A stretch of 64,000 bases of DNA from Sphingomonas sp. PR090111-T3T-6A (GTDB lineage: Bacteria; Pseudomonadota; Alphaproteobacteria; Sphingomonadales; Sphingomonadaceae): NCBI RefSeq assembly GCF_000383095.1, contig NZ_AORL01000022.1:62001-126000 (forward strand). Reading direction: 5' to 3'. Below are positions 42,801 through 51,132 of the stretch, in pieces. The notes beneath the pieces were generated by a model. It was given only the letters and a program-made list of their open reading frames with translations. It did not search any database and had not been told where the DNA came from. The position numbers were made by a program, and so were the translations under genes. Each line of letters starts with the position of its first letter. Position 1 is the stretch's first letter.

Positions 42801-43933
42801 GCGACTCCGTCACGGCGCGGGTCGCCGCCGGCATCGGCGCCATCGCGGCGGAGGACTGGGATGCCTGCGCGGGCGCGGACAATCCTTTCCTGAGCCACGC
42901 CTTTCTCTCCGCCCTGGAGGATTCGGGCAGCGCGGTCGCGCGCGCCGGCTGGCAGCCGGTGCCGATCGTCGTCGACGGCGCGGACGGCCGCCCCGCCGGC
43001 ATCGTCCCCGCTTATGCCAAGAGCCATAGCCAGGGCGAATATGTGTTCGACCATGCCTGGGCGGATGCGTGGCAGCGCGCGGGAGGCGAATATTATCCCA
43101 AGCTCCAGATCGCGGTGCCCTTCACGCCGGTGCCGGGGCCGAGGCTGCTGCTGCGCGATCCATCAGCCGCCCCCGCGCTGATCGCCGCCATCGAGGCGAT
43201 GGTGGCGCAGCACGACCTCTCCTCCGCCCACGCCACCTTCGTGACGCCCGAGCAACTCCCGCTGTTCGAGGCGGCCGGATGGCTGATCCGCCAGGGCAGC
43301 CAGTTCCACTGGCATAATGAGGGCTATCGGACCTTCGCCGATTTCCTCGGCGCGCTCGCGTCGAGAAAGCGCAAGGCGATCGTCAAGGAACGCGCCGCCG
43401 CGCAGGAAGGGCTGGAGATGCGTGCCCTCACCGGCGCCGGAATCGGCGAGGCCGAGTGGGACGCCTTCTGGGTTTTCTATCAGGACACCGGCAGCCGGAA
43501 ATGGGGCCGCCCCTATCTCACCCGCCGCTTCTTCTCGATGCTGGGCGAGCGGATGGCCGACAAGGTGCTGCTCCTGCTCGCCTGCCGCGACGGGCAACCG
43601 ATCGCCGGCGCGCTCAACCTGATCGGCGGGGACACGCTCTACGGCCGCTATTGGGGATGCACGGAGGAAGTGCCCTTCCTCCATTTCGAGCTGTGCTATT
43701 ATCAGGCGATCGAGGCCGCCATCGCCATGGGCCTGAAGCGGGTCGAGGCCGGTGCGCAGGGCGAGCACAAGCTGGCGCGCGGCTATCGCCCGGTGCCGAC
43801 ATGGTCGGCGCATTACATCCCCCATCCCGGTTTCCGCCGGGCGGTGGCCGATTTCCTGGCGCAGGAACGCCGCGCGATGGAAGAAGAGATCGAGCTGCTC
43901 GATCAGATGGCGCCGTTCAAAAAGGACGGCTGA
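42797..43933 (+). CDS. FemAB-like GNAT acyltransferase (DUF482 type)
   Basis: A 378-residue protein of the tandem GNAT fold related to FemAB peptidyl transferases. Family blocks are NPFLSHAFLSALEDSGS near 28, EYVFDHAWADAWQRAG, KRKAIVKERAAA, YLTRRFFSMLGERM and the late GRYWGCTEEVPFLHFELCYYQ with EAGAQGEHKLARGY. The ATG overlaps the phosphodiesterase stop (ATGA). The family is often annotated as peptidoglycan biosynthesis/recognition protein; the real acyl acceptor is unknown. Confidence 0.85.
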   Translation: MSDSVTARVAAGIGAIAAEDWDACAGADNPFLSHAFLSALEDSGSAVARAGWQPVPIVVDGADGRPAGIVPAYAKSHSQGEYVFDHAWADAWQRAGGEYYPKLQIAVPFTPVPGPRLLLRDPSAAPALIAAIEAMVAQHDLSSAHATFVTPEQLPLFEAAGWLIRQGSQFHWHNEGYRTFADFLGALASRKRKAIVKERAAAQEGLEMRALTGAGIGEAEWDAFWVFYQDTGSRKWGRPYLTRRFFSMLGERMADKVLLLLACRDGQPIAGALNLIGGDTLYGRYWGCTEEVPFLHFELCYYQAIEAAIAMGLKRVEAGAQGEHKLARGYRPVPTWSAHYIPHPGFRRAVADFLAQERRAMEEEIELLDQMAPFKKDG

Positions 43934-43954
43934 CGCAACGCTACGGAAGAGCGG

Positions 43955-44251
43955 TCAGGCGGCGCGGCGCTGGTTGAGTGCAAGCCAGGCGCGGGCCTGA
44001 CGCTGGGCCTCGGCGATCTCGCGGGCGGTCATCTCGTCGGCAATCTCGGCGCGGCATTCCTGCGCCTCCACCGAACCCGACAGGGCGGCGAGATTGAACC
44101 ATTTGTGCGCCGCGATCAGGTCGACATCGTAGCCGCCCGTCCCCGACGAGCAGGCGATGCCCAGATCATAGAGCGCGGCGGCGTCGCCCATCGCCGCCAT
44201 GGCAAGGCGGTTGTCTGTCAGTAAGGCGGCGGATTGATAGCTGTTTCCCAT
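43955..44251 (-). CDS. Sel1-like repeat protein
   Basis: A 98-residue helical protein with one Sel1-type repeat (DAAALYDLGIACSSGTGGYD, then LIAAHKWFNLAALSGSVEAQECRAEIA). Such short repeats mediate protein contacts in signalling or cell-envelope complexes. The C-terminus (AEAQRQARAWLALN) is another helix. It is a single gene between the FemAB gene (convergent) and panC. The partner is unknown. Confidence 0.75.
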   Translation of the reverse strand: MGNSYQSAALLTDNRLAMAAMGDAAALYDLGIACSSGTGGYDVDLIAAHKWFNLAALSGSVEAQECRAEIADEMTAREIAEAQRQARAWLALNQRRAA

Positions 44252-44320
44252 CTGCTGATTCCCCCGGTCATGCGGCAGGGTGTGGCAGCAGCTCCCGAAA
44301 GAAATGGTTAACGGCGGGAA

Positions 44321-45178
44321 TTAGACCTGAGTCGCAGGCTCGACGGGGAGATTGTCGATCAGCCGCGCCGGCCCCATCCGCGCCGCCGCGAGCAGCCGCG
44401 CGGGCACTTCGCCGAGCGCCTCGATCGGCTGGAGCGTGGCCGCATCGCGCAGCGTGACATAGTCGATGTCGGTGAAGCCCGCCTCGGCGAGCCGCGCGGT
44501 CGCCGCCGCCAGCGCGGCCCCGGCCGGCTCGCCGCGCCCGATCGCCGCCGCCGCCTCGCCCAGCGCGCGAGGCAGCGTGCGCGCCGCCACCAGCTCGTCT
44601 TCGGAGAGATAGGCGTTGCGCGAGGAGAGGGCGAGGCCCTGATCGTCGCGCTCGATCGGCACGCCATGGATCTCCACCGCCAGATCGAGATCGGTCGCCA
44701 TGCGGCGGATGACGGCAAGCTGCTGCCAGTCCTTCTCGCCGAACAGCGCGACGTCGGGCTGGACCTGGTTGAGGAGCTTCAGCACCACCGTCGACACGCC
44801 GTCGAAATGGCCGGGACGCGCCGCGCCCTCCAGCACCTCGGACACGCCCGACACCGACACGGTGGTGGCGAAGCCCTCCGGATACATCGTCTCGACCGCC
44901 GGCGCCCACAGGATCGCGCAGCCATGCTTCTCCAGCATCTGCGCGTCGGTGCGTTCGCGGCGGGGATAGTTGCTGAGATCCTCGTTCGGGCCGAACTGCT
45001 TGGGATTCACGAAGATCGAGGCGATCACCGCGTCGGCGCGGCGCAGCCCTTCCTCGATCAGCGCCATGTGCCCGGCATGCAGCGCGCCCATCGTCGGCAC
45101 AAGCGCGATTCGCTTGCCCGACCCGCGCAGTTCCGCGACTGCGTGGCGCAGCGCCTCCAGTTCACGGATGATTTGCAC
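44321..45178 (-). CDS. panC: Pantothenate synthetase
   Basis: A 285-residue ATP-dependent ligase joining pantoate and beta-alanine. The nucleotide motif is VPTMGALHAGHMALIE; the FVNPKQFGPNEDLSNYPR block, FGEKDWQQLAVIRRM and the KMSKS-equivalent LALSSRNAYLS are all present. The start GTG 45176-45178 gives MQIIRELEALR. A GGAGG is 10 nt upstream, slightly far. The gene is divergent from mipZ. Confidence 0.94.
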   Translation of the reverse strand: MQIIRELEALRHAVAELRGSGKRIALVPTMGALHAGHMALIEEGLRRADAVIASIFVNPKQFGPNEDLSNYPRRERTDAQMLEKHGCAILWAPAVETMYPEGFATTVSVSGVSEVLEGAARPGHFDGVSTVVLKLLNQVQPDVALFGEKDWQQLAVIRRMATDLDLAVEIHGVPIERDDQGLALSSRNAYLSEDELVAARTLPRALGEAAAAIGRGEPAGAALAAATARLAEAGFTDIDYVTLRDAATLQPIEALGEVPARLLAAARMGPARLIDNLPVEPATQV

Positions 45179-45278
45179 GACGACAGGGCCTCCGATATGG
45201 CATTGGGCGTGCTCTCTGCGGCGGCATCGGGGCCAAATCAAGAGCCGCCGGGGGTGGATTGGGGAAGTTTCGAACAGC

Positions 45279-46085
45279 ATGGCATCGCGCGCGCATCTCA
45301 TCGTGTTCGCCAACGAAAAAGGCGGCACCGGAAAGTCGACCACCGCGATGCACGTCGCCGTAGCGCTCGCCACGCAGGGGCGGCGGGTGGCGGCCATCGA
45401 TCTCGACACGCGGCAGAAGACCCTCGCCCGCTATCTGGAGAACCGCACCGCCACCGCGCGCCGGGAGGAGATTGATCTCCCCTGCCCGCGCTTCGCCGTC
45501 TTCGATCCCGAGAAAGACCCCGCAATCGACCGCCAGATCGACGTTCTGGCCGAAGATGCCGAGTTCGTGATCGTCGACACGCCGGGCCGCGACGATCCTT
45601 ATGCGATGAAGGCCGCGTCCCGCGCCGACACGCTCGTCACGCCGATCAACGACAGCTTCATCGACCTCGATCTGATCGGCCAGGTCGATCCCGAAACCTA
45701 TCGCATCAAGCGCCCGAGCTTCTACGCCGAGATGGTGTGGGATGCCCGAAAGGCCCGCGCGAAGATCGATGGGGGTACGGTCGACTGGGTGGTACTCCGC
45801 AATCGTCTCCAGCATCTGGAGGCGAAGAACATGCGCCGCGTCGGCGCGGCGGTGGACGAGCTGGCCAAGCGCGTCGGCTTCCGGGTGATCCCCGGCCTCG
45901 GCGAACGCGTCATCTATCGCGAGCTGTTCCCGCAGGGGCTGACCCTGCTCGACATGAGCGCGATCCGCGACGTTGGCCTGAGCCACGTCGCTGCGCGGCA
46001 GGAGCTGCGCGAGATGGTGTCGGGTCTGCAACTGCCCATGGCCGAGGACATGACCAGCCGCGTGGCCGCCGCCGTCAGCGCCTGA
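45279..46085 (+). CDS. mipZ: Division-plane positioning ATPase MipZ
   Basis: A 268-residue ParA-family ATPase: deviant Walker A KGGTGKSTTAMHVA, then DLDTRQKTLARYLENR and VIVDTPGRDDPYAM (Walker B region). The RRVGAAVDELAKRVGFRVIPGLGERVIYRELFPQGLTLLD C-terminal half is characteristic of MipZ rather than plasmid ParA. MipZ binds the ParB-origin complex and inhibits FtsZ near the poles. A J-domain peptide gene follows 16 nt later. Confidence 0.92.
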   Translation: MASRAHLIVFANEKGGTGKSTTAMHVAVALATQGRRVAAIDLDTRQKTLARYLENRTATARREEIDLPCPRFAVFDPEKDPAIDRQIDVLAEDAEFVIVDTPGRDDPYAMKAASRADTLVTPINDSFIDLDLIGQVDPETYRIKRPSFYAEMVWDARKARAKIDGGTVDWVVLRNRLQHLEAKNMRRVGAAVDELAKRVGFRVIPGLGERVIYRELFPQGLTLLDMSAIRDVGLSHVAARQELREMVSGLQLPMAEDMTSRVAAAVSA

Positions 46086-46101
46086 GCCTCGGCACGCGCG
46101 C

Positions 46102-46362
46102 ATGAAGTTCCTCATCGCCATCGCGGTCATCTACGCCATCTGGTGGATGGGCGGGCGCCGCAAATCCTCTACGCTGTCGCTGCGCGAGGCGCGCGAGTTG
46201 CTGGGCGTATCGGCCGGTGCCGGCGAGGAAGAGATACGCGCCGCCCACCGTCGGCTGATCGGCCGCGTTCATCCCGATACCGGGGGATCTGCCGCGCTGG
46301 CGGGGCGGGTCAACGCAGCGCGGGATTTGCTTGTCACGGAATTGAACCGAAAGCGGGTTTGA
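46102..46362 (+). CDS. Membrane-anchored J-domain peptide
   Basis: An 86-residue protein: one membrane helix at the very N-terminus (MKFLIAIAVIYAIWWMGG) and a J domain with the HPD tripeptide at 57-59 (LIGRVHPDTGGSAALAGRVN). It resembles the Tim14/Pam18 layout and would recruit DnaK to the membrane. It lies directly downstream of mipZ and upstream of the phosphohexomutase gene, probably in one transcript with mipZ. Confidence 0.85.
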   Translation: MKFLIAIAVIYAIWWMGGRRKSSTLSLREARELLGVSAGAGEEEIRAAHRRLIGRVHPDTGGSAALAGRVNAARDLLVTELNRKRV

Positions 46363-46399
46363 GCGTCTGACGCGAGATTTTCAGTATAGGAGTTTCCGA

Positions 46400-47782
46400 A
46401 TGACCCACCGTTTCGATCCAACGTCGCTTCGCGAATATGACATTCGGGGCATCGTGGGGAAAACGCTGGGCCCGGCCGATGCCACCGCCATCGGTCGCGG
46501 TTTCGCGACGCGCGTGCGCCGCGCGGGCGGCACGCGCGTCGCCGTCGGTTATGACGGCCGCACCCACTCGCCGCTGCTCGAAGCCGCGCTGATCGAGGGG
46601 CTGACCAAGGGCGGCGTCGACGTCGTCCGCATCGGCATGGGGCCAACCCCGATGCTCTATTACGCCGAGGCCACGCTGGAGGTCGACGGCGGCATCCAGA
46701 TCACCGGCAGCCATAATCCGGGCGATTATAACGGCTTCAAGATGGTACTTCAGCACAAGCCCTTCTTCGGCGCCGACATCCAGGATCTCGGCCGCCTCGC
46801 CGCCGAGGGCGACTGGGAAGAGGGCGAAGGCGCCATCTCCACCTACGAGATCATGGAGGATTATGTCGCGCGCCTGATGGTCGGCTATGCCGGCGGCGCG
46901 TTCCGGATCGGCTGGGACGCGGGCAACGGCGCCGCCGGCCCGGTGGTCGACCGTCTCGTCAAGCTGCTGCCCGGCGAGCACCACACGCTCTACACCGAGG
47001 TGGACGGCACCTTCCCCAACCATCACCCGGACCCGACCGAGGAGAAGAACCTCGCCGATCTCCAGAAGCTGGTGAAGGACAAGGGCCTCGACTTCGGCAT
47101 CGCCTTCGACGGCGACGGCGACCGCATCGGCGCGGTGGACGGCGAGGGCCGCGTGGTGTGGGGCGACCAGCTCCTCGCCATCCTCGCCGAGCCGGTGCTG
47201 CGCGAGCTGCCCGGCGCCACCATCATCGCCGATGTGAAGGCCAGCCAGGCGCTCTATGACCGGATCGCGGAGTTGGGCGGCACGCCGCTGATGTGGAAGA
47301 CCGGCCACAGCCTCATCAAGACCAAGATGAAGGAAACCGACAGCCCGCTCGCGGGCGAGATGTCGGGCCATATCTTCTTCGCGCACGACTATTACGGCTT
47401 CGACGACGCGCAATATGCCGCGATCCGCCTGATCCGCGCCGTGCGCGTGCTGGGCGGTTCGCTCACCGCGCTCAAGGATGCGATGCCGGTGATGATCAAC
47501 ACGCCCGAGATGCGCTTCCAGTCCTCCGAGGACCGCAAGTTCAAGGTGGTCGAGGAAGTGCTGGACCGCCTCGCCGCCAACGGCGCCGACGTGAACCGCA
47601 CCGATGGCGCGCGCGTAAACACCGCCGACGGCTGGTGGCTGCTGCGCGCGTCCAACACGCAGGACGTGCTGGTCGCCCGCGCCGAGGCCAAGGACGAGGC
47701 CGGGCTCGAACGGCTGATGGGCCAGATCAACGACCAGCTCGCGCAGAGCGGCGTCGAGCCGGTGCTCGCCGGCCACCACTGA
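46400..47782 (+). CDS. Phosphomannomutase/phosphoglucomutase
   Basis: A 460-residue alpha-D-phosphohexomutase. The phospho-serine Ser104 lies in ITGSHNPGDYNG, the metal loop is AFDGDGDRIG, the sugar loop is GEMSGHIFF, and the phosphate loop is near the C-terminus (RASNTQDVLVARAEA). The AlgC-like length and sequence suggest a bifunctional enzyme feeding GDP-mannose and glucose-1-phosphate pathways for exopolysaccharide and LPS. A strong hairpin follows the gene. Confidence 0.93.
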   Translation: MTHRFDPTSLREYDIRGIVGKTLGPADATAIGRGFATRVRRAGGTRVAVGYDGRTHSPLLEAALIEGLTKGGVDVVRIGMGPTPMLYYAEATLEVDGGIQITGSHNPGDYNGFKMVLQHKPFFGADIQDLGRLAAEGDWEEGEGAISTYEIMEDYVARLMVGYAGGAFRIGWDAGNGAAGPVVDRLVKLLPGEHHTLYTEVDGTFPNHHPDPTEEKNLADLQKLVKDKGLDFGIAFDGDGDRIGAVDGEGRVVWGDQLLAILAEPVLRELPGATIIADVKASQALYDRIAELGGTPLMWKTGHSLIKTKMKETDSPLAGEMSGHIFFAHDYYGFDDAQYAAIRLIRAVRVLGGSLTALKDAMPVMINTPEMRFQSSEDRKFKVVEEVLDRLAANGADVNRTDGARVNTADGWWLLRASNTQDVLVARAEAKDEAGLERLMGQINDQLAQSGVEPVLAGHH

Positions 47783-47792
47783 TCGACGGATT

Positions 47793-47824
47793 CTCTCCCT
47801 CCCGCCGCCACGCGGGAGGGAGAG
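47793..47824 (+). terminator. Hairpin terminator after the phosphohexomutase gene
   Basis: CTCTCCCTCCCGC-CGCCAC-GCGGGAGGGAGAG, a perfect 13-bp stem with a 6-nt loop, 11 nt past the stop codon. No T-run follows (ACGCTTCG), so it may act as an mRNA-end stabiliser. Confidence 0.6.
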
Positions 47825-47904
47825 ACGCTTCGTTCACGGCCGATCAAGCTGGCGGCCTGTCTTGCTCCCCGGATAAGCATTCATCTCCAACAGGGGGATA
47901 TGCG

Positions 47905-48489
47905 ATGCGGGTTGAGCGACTGGCTGCTTTCACGGACGGCGTGGTGGCGATCATCATCACCATCATGGTGCTGGAGCTGAGGGTGCCGCACAGCGGCGAG
48001 CTGCACGCCCTGCTCGCCGCCGCCCCGATCCTCGGGGCCTATGTGCTGAGCTACATCAATGTCGGGCTCTACTGGAACAACCACCACCACCTGATCCAGA
48101 CCGCCCAGAATGTCGACGGCCGCGGATTGTGGGCCAATCTCTTCCTGCTGTTCTGGATGTCGCTGATCCCCTTCGTGATCCGCTGGATCGACGAGGCCGG
48201 CTTCGTCGCGGCGCCGGTGGCGGCCTATGGCGTGGTGCTCGGCATGGCGGCGGTGGGCTATCACTGGCTCCAGTACGCGATCATCGAAGCCAATGGCGGA
48301 GCCACCTCCACCCTTGCCGAAGCGCTGGGCCGCGACCGCAAGGGAATGTGGTCGATGATCGGCTACGTCTTAGCAGTGTTCGCCGCCTTCATCGAACCAC
48401 TGGTCGCGATCAGCCTTTACGTCGCCCTCGCCGCGGTGTGGCTGATTCCGGACCGACGGATCGAACGGCGGCTGACGCAGACACGCTGA
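47905..48489 (+). CDS. TMEM175-like potassium channel (DUF1211)
   Basis: A 194-residue protein with six membrane helices. The family motif RxxAFxDGVxAI is exact: MRVERLAAFTDGVVAIIITI at the N-terminus. The helix-2 region contains NNHHHLIQTAQNVDG. TMEM175 proteins form K(+) channels lacking the usual selectivity filter. AGGGGG precedes ATG 47905. It precedes a glycosyltransferase gene by about 20 nt and may be co-transcribed with it. Confidence 0.88.
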   Translation: MRVERLAAFTDGVVAIIITIMVLELRVPHSGELHALLAAAPILGAYVLSYINVGLYWNNHHHLIQTAQNVDGRGLWANLFLLFWMSLIPFVIRWIDEAGFVAAPVAAYGVVLGMAAVGYHWLQYAIIEANGGATSTLAEALGRDRKGMWSMIGYVLAVFAAFIEPLVAISLYVALAAVWLIPDRRIERRLTQTR

Positions 48490-48508
48490 ACGGAGAGGCC
48501 CCCGGCCG

Positions 48509-49876
48509 ATGCGTAGTGAGACTATCGTTCCCCCTCCCCGATCCGCCCTTGGATCGGGCCGGCTGCTCCTGCTGATCGCCCTGTTCGTCGGCATCGCCGT
48601 CAGGGTCGGGTGGGCGATGCTCCGCCGCACGCCCTGGGCGACCGGCGAGGCTCCCAATGTCGCGATGGCGCTCGCGCAGGGCCATGGCTTCTCGGACGCG
48701 TTCATGGCGGGACAGGGGCCGACCGCGCATCTGCTGCCTCTCGCACCCGCCATTGCAGGCGCGGTCTACTGGCTGTTCGGCATCCGCACGATCGCGGCCG
48801 AGGCGGTGCTGTGCGCCTGGTCGATCGGGATCAGCTTCGCGAGCTACGCGCTGCTCTACCTCGTCTTCAAGCGGCTGGGGACGCCGCGCTGGGCCCGGCT
48901 GGGGGCACTGGTCTTCCTGCTGGTGGCACCGATCTACACCACCAACGAAGCCTTCGAATGGCGCGTGTGGGAGGGCGGCCTCGGCCTGCTGCTCGGCAAC
49001 CTCACCCTCTACACGGTGGTGCGCGCCGATACCGGCCAGCCGGTGCGCCGGTCCGGCCTATGGCTGGCGGTGCTGCCGGCGCTCACCTTCTTCGTGAACC
49101 CGGTGGTCGGGCTCGCCGCCTATGCCGGCTGGGCGCTCTATCTGTGGCGCAACCAGCGGAGCCTGTCCCGCATCGCCCGCGCCACCGTCGCGACGCTGCT
49201 GGCGCTCGCCTTGCTGGTCGGGCCGTGGACGGCGCGCAACTGGCTGGCGATGGGCCACCCCATCCCGCTCCGCGACGATCTCGGCATGGAACTGGCGGTG
49301 GCCAACTATCCGGAAGCCGTGCATGGCGACGATCGCAACAAGGTGTTCTACGATCGCCTGACCGCGATCCAGCCCTACATCCACCCGATCGCCCAGCGCG
49401 CGATGATCGAGGCCGGCGGCGAGGTCGCCTATTCGCAGAAGCTCGGCCGCGAGACCAAGGCGTGGATCGCCGCCCATCCGGCCGACTTCCTGCTGCTCTG
49501 CCGCCGTCATCTCGGGCAGATGACGCTGCCGGGGACGTGGATGTTCATGACCTCGCACGGCGTCTGGCTGCCGGTGGTGCGCTCCTGGCTGGCGCGGACG
49601 GTGAACATATTGGGCTTCCTCGGCCTCGCCTTCGCGCTGGCGCGGCGTTCGCCCCGCTATCTCTATGTGCTGCCCTTCGTGATCGGGCCGGCGCTGCTCT
49701 ACATCCCCTTCCAGCCGGTGATCCGCTATTGCTGGCTGATCTATCCGGCGCTGGCCTGCCTCGCCGGGGATTTCGTCGCACGGGTGTGGCTGCATGTCGG
49801 CCGGAGGCACCGCCGGCAGGCCCTGCTCAATCGTCTTCATCCTCATAGCCGGCCAGAGCCAGCGCCCGCGCCCTGA
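48509..49876 (+). CDS. ArnT/PMT-type membrane glycosyltransferase (GT39-like)
   Basis: A 455-residue protein with about ten to eleven membrane helices. The first periplasmic loop has RRTPWATGEAPNVAMALAQGHGFSD, which fits the acidic loop of GT-C transferases, and the WGWS-like VGPWTARNWLAMGHPIPLRDD block is in the middle. These enzymes move a sugar from a polyprenyl carrier to lipid or protein. Acceptor and donor are unknown. Its last 50 nt overlap the convergent exonuclease gene. Confidence 0.72.
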   Translation: MRSETIVPPPRSALGSGRLLLLIALFVGIAVRVGWAMLRRTPWATGEAPNVAMALAQGHGFSDAFMAGQGPTAHLLPLAPAIAGAVYWLFGIRTIAAEAVLCAWSIGISFASYALLYLVFKRLGTPRWARLGALVFLLVAPIYTTNEAFEWRVWEGGLGLLLGNLTLYTVVRADTGQPVRRSGLWLAVLPALTFFVNPVVGLAAYAGWALYLWRNQRSLSRIARATVATLLALALLVGPWTARNWLAMGHPIPLRDDLGMELAVANYPEAVHGDDRNKVFYDRLTAIQPYIHPIAQRAMIEAGGEVAYSQKLGRETKAWIAAHPADFLLLCRRHLGQMTLPGTWMFMTSHGVWLPVVRSWLARTVNILGFLGLAFALARRSPRYLYVLPFVIGPALLYIPFQPVIRYCWLIYPALACLAGDFVARVWLHVGRRHRRQALLNRLHPHSRPEPAPAP

Positions 49877-50825
49877 TCTGGTGCATCTGGCACCAGCGGA
49901 CGAGCGCCTCCTCGCGGCCGTGCGTCACCCATAGCTCCTGCGGGGCCAGCTCTCGGATGGTGGCGGTCAGCTCGTCCCAGTCGGCATGGTCGGAGACGAT
50001 CAGCGGCAGCTCGACATTGCGCTGCCGCGCCCGCTGGCGCACCCGCATCCAGCCCGACGCCATCGCCGTGATCGGATCGGGCAGCCGCCGCGACCAGCGA
50101 TCGTTCAACGCTCCCGGCGGCGCCAGCACGATCCGCCCCTTCAGTGCCGCCGCCGGAAGCCCGGTGGCAGGGGCCAGCTCGCCCAGATCGACCCCCAACT
50201 CCACATAGAGCGCGCAGAGCCGCTCCAGCGCGCCATGGAGGTGGATGACGTCATGATGGCCGCGCCGACGCAGCTCCGCGATCAATCGCTGCGCCTTGCC
50301 GAGCGCATAAGCGCCGACCAGCACGCAGCGATCGGGATTGGCGTGGAGCGCCTCCAGCAGCCGGTCAACCTCCGCCCCAGTGTCGGGATGGCGGAAGACG
50401 GGGAGGCCGAAGGTCGCCTCGGTGATGAAGATGTCGCAGGGCACCGGCTCGAACGGTGCACAGGTCGGGTCCGGCCGGCGCTTATAGTCGCCGCTGACGA
50501 CGATCCGTTCCGAGCCCCGCTCCAGCACGATCTGCGCCGAGCCCAGCACATGCCCCGCCGGCACGAAGCGCACCGAGACGTCGCCCAGCCGCACCCCCTC
50601 GCCATAGCGGACGGGCTGGCCGTTCTGCGGGCCATAGCGCGTCTCCATGATCGCCAGCGTCTCGGGCGTGGCCATCACCGTGCCATGGCCGCCGCGGGCA
50701 TGGTCGGCATGGCCATGCGTCACCAGCGCTCGGGGCTTGGGGCTCGACGGATCGATCCACGCATCGGCGGCGGGGATGTAGATGCCCTCGGGACGGGGCT
50801 CGATCCAGGAACCGAGGCGCGCCAT
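49827..50825 (-). CDS. MBL-fold exonuclease of the ligase-associated repair set
   Basis: A 332-residue metallo-beta-lactamase/beta-CASP-type nuclease. The metal motif is THGHADHARGG (His37, His39, Asp41, His42), with later GDYKRRPDPTCAPFEP, the ITEATFGLPVF block and the final VTHGREEALVRWC. The family is annotated as ligase-associated DNA damage response exonuclease. It acts with the ATP-dependent ligase, the Lhr-type helicase and PdeM. It is divergent from the helicase gene, with a small SANT/Myb-like gene between. Confidence 0.92.
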   Translation of the reverse strand: MARLGSWIEPRPEGIYIPAADAWIDPSSPKPRALVTHGHADHARGGHGTVMATPETLAIMETRYGPQNGQPVRYGEGVRLGDVSVRFVPAGHVLGSAQIVLERGSERIVVSGDYKRRPDPTCAPFEPVPCDIFITEATFGLPVFRHPDTGAEVDRLLEALHANPDRCVLVGAYALGKAQRLIAELRRRGHHDVIHLHGALERLCALYVELGVDLGELAPATGLPAAALKGRIVLAPPGALNDRWSRRLPDPITAMASGWMRVRQRARQRNVELPLIVSDHADWDELTATIRELAPQELWVTHGREEALVRWCQMHQIRARALALAGYEDEDD

Positions 50826-50833
50826 GGGAGCGA

Positions 50834-50858
50834 TACGGCCGAGCCTCCGCCCGGTTCC
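50834..50858 (-). promoter_or_regulatory. Weak EcfG-like promoter of the exonuclease
   Basis: On the minus strand GGAAC (50854-50858), 16 bp, CGTA (50834-50837). The -35 box is exact, the -10 box has one mismatch. The start would be near the ATG at 50825, so the mRNA would be almost leaderless. Tentative. Confidence 0.3.
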
Positions 50859-50861
50859 GGC

Positions 50862-51041
50862 TCAGCGCAGCTTGGCGATCTTGAGCCCGTCGAGCTTGGC
50901 GCGCGCCTGGATCGATTCCTCGCTGCGGGTGAGCGCCTTGCCGATGGCCTTGAGCGCCATGCCCTTGGCGGCGAGGCGGTGGAGCTTCTGGATCTCGTCC
51001 GAGGTCCAGGGCTGTTTGTGTCGAACGAAGCCCTCGGCCAT
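50862..51041 (-). CDS. SANT/Myb-like 59-residue protein in the repair locus
   Basis: A 59-residue basic protein (starts MAEGFVRHKQPWTSDEIQKL, ends AKLDGLKIAKLR). A tryptophan followed by spaced hydrophobics, LHRLAAKGMALKAIGKAL and TRSEESIQARAKL give three helices like a SANT/Myb or homeodomain-type DNA-binding unit. It lies between the exonuclease and helicase genes, 36 bp upstream of the exonuclease on the same strand. It probably binds DNA or assists the repair set; this is inference from context. Confidence 0.7.
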   Translation of the reverse strand: MAEGFVRHKQPWTSDEIQKLHRLAAKGMALKAIGKALTRSEESIQARAKLDGLKIAKLR

Positions 51042-51132
51042 CGCGTGTCTCCTTGTCCGCCGCTTGTAGCTCCGGCGCCCGATGCTGGCGAGGGCTGGCG
51101 GAACGGGGCGTAAACACCGATGTTCTCAGCGA

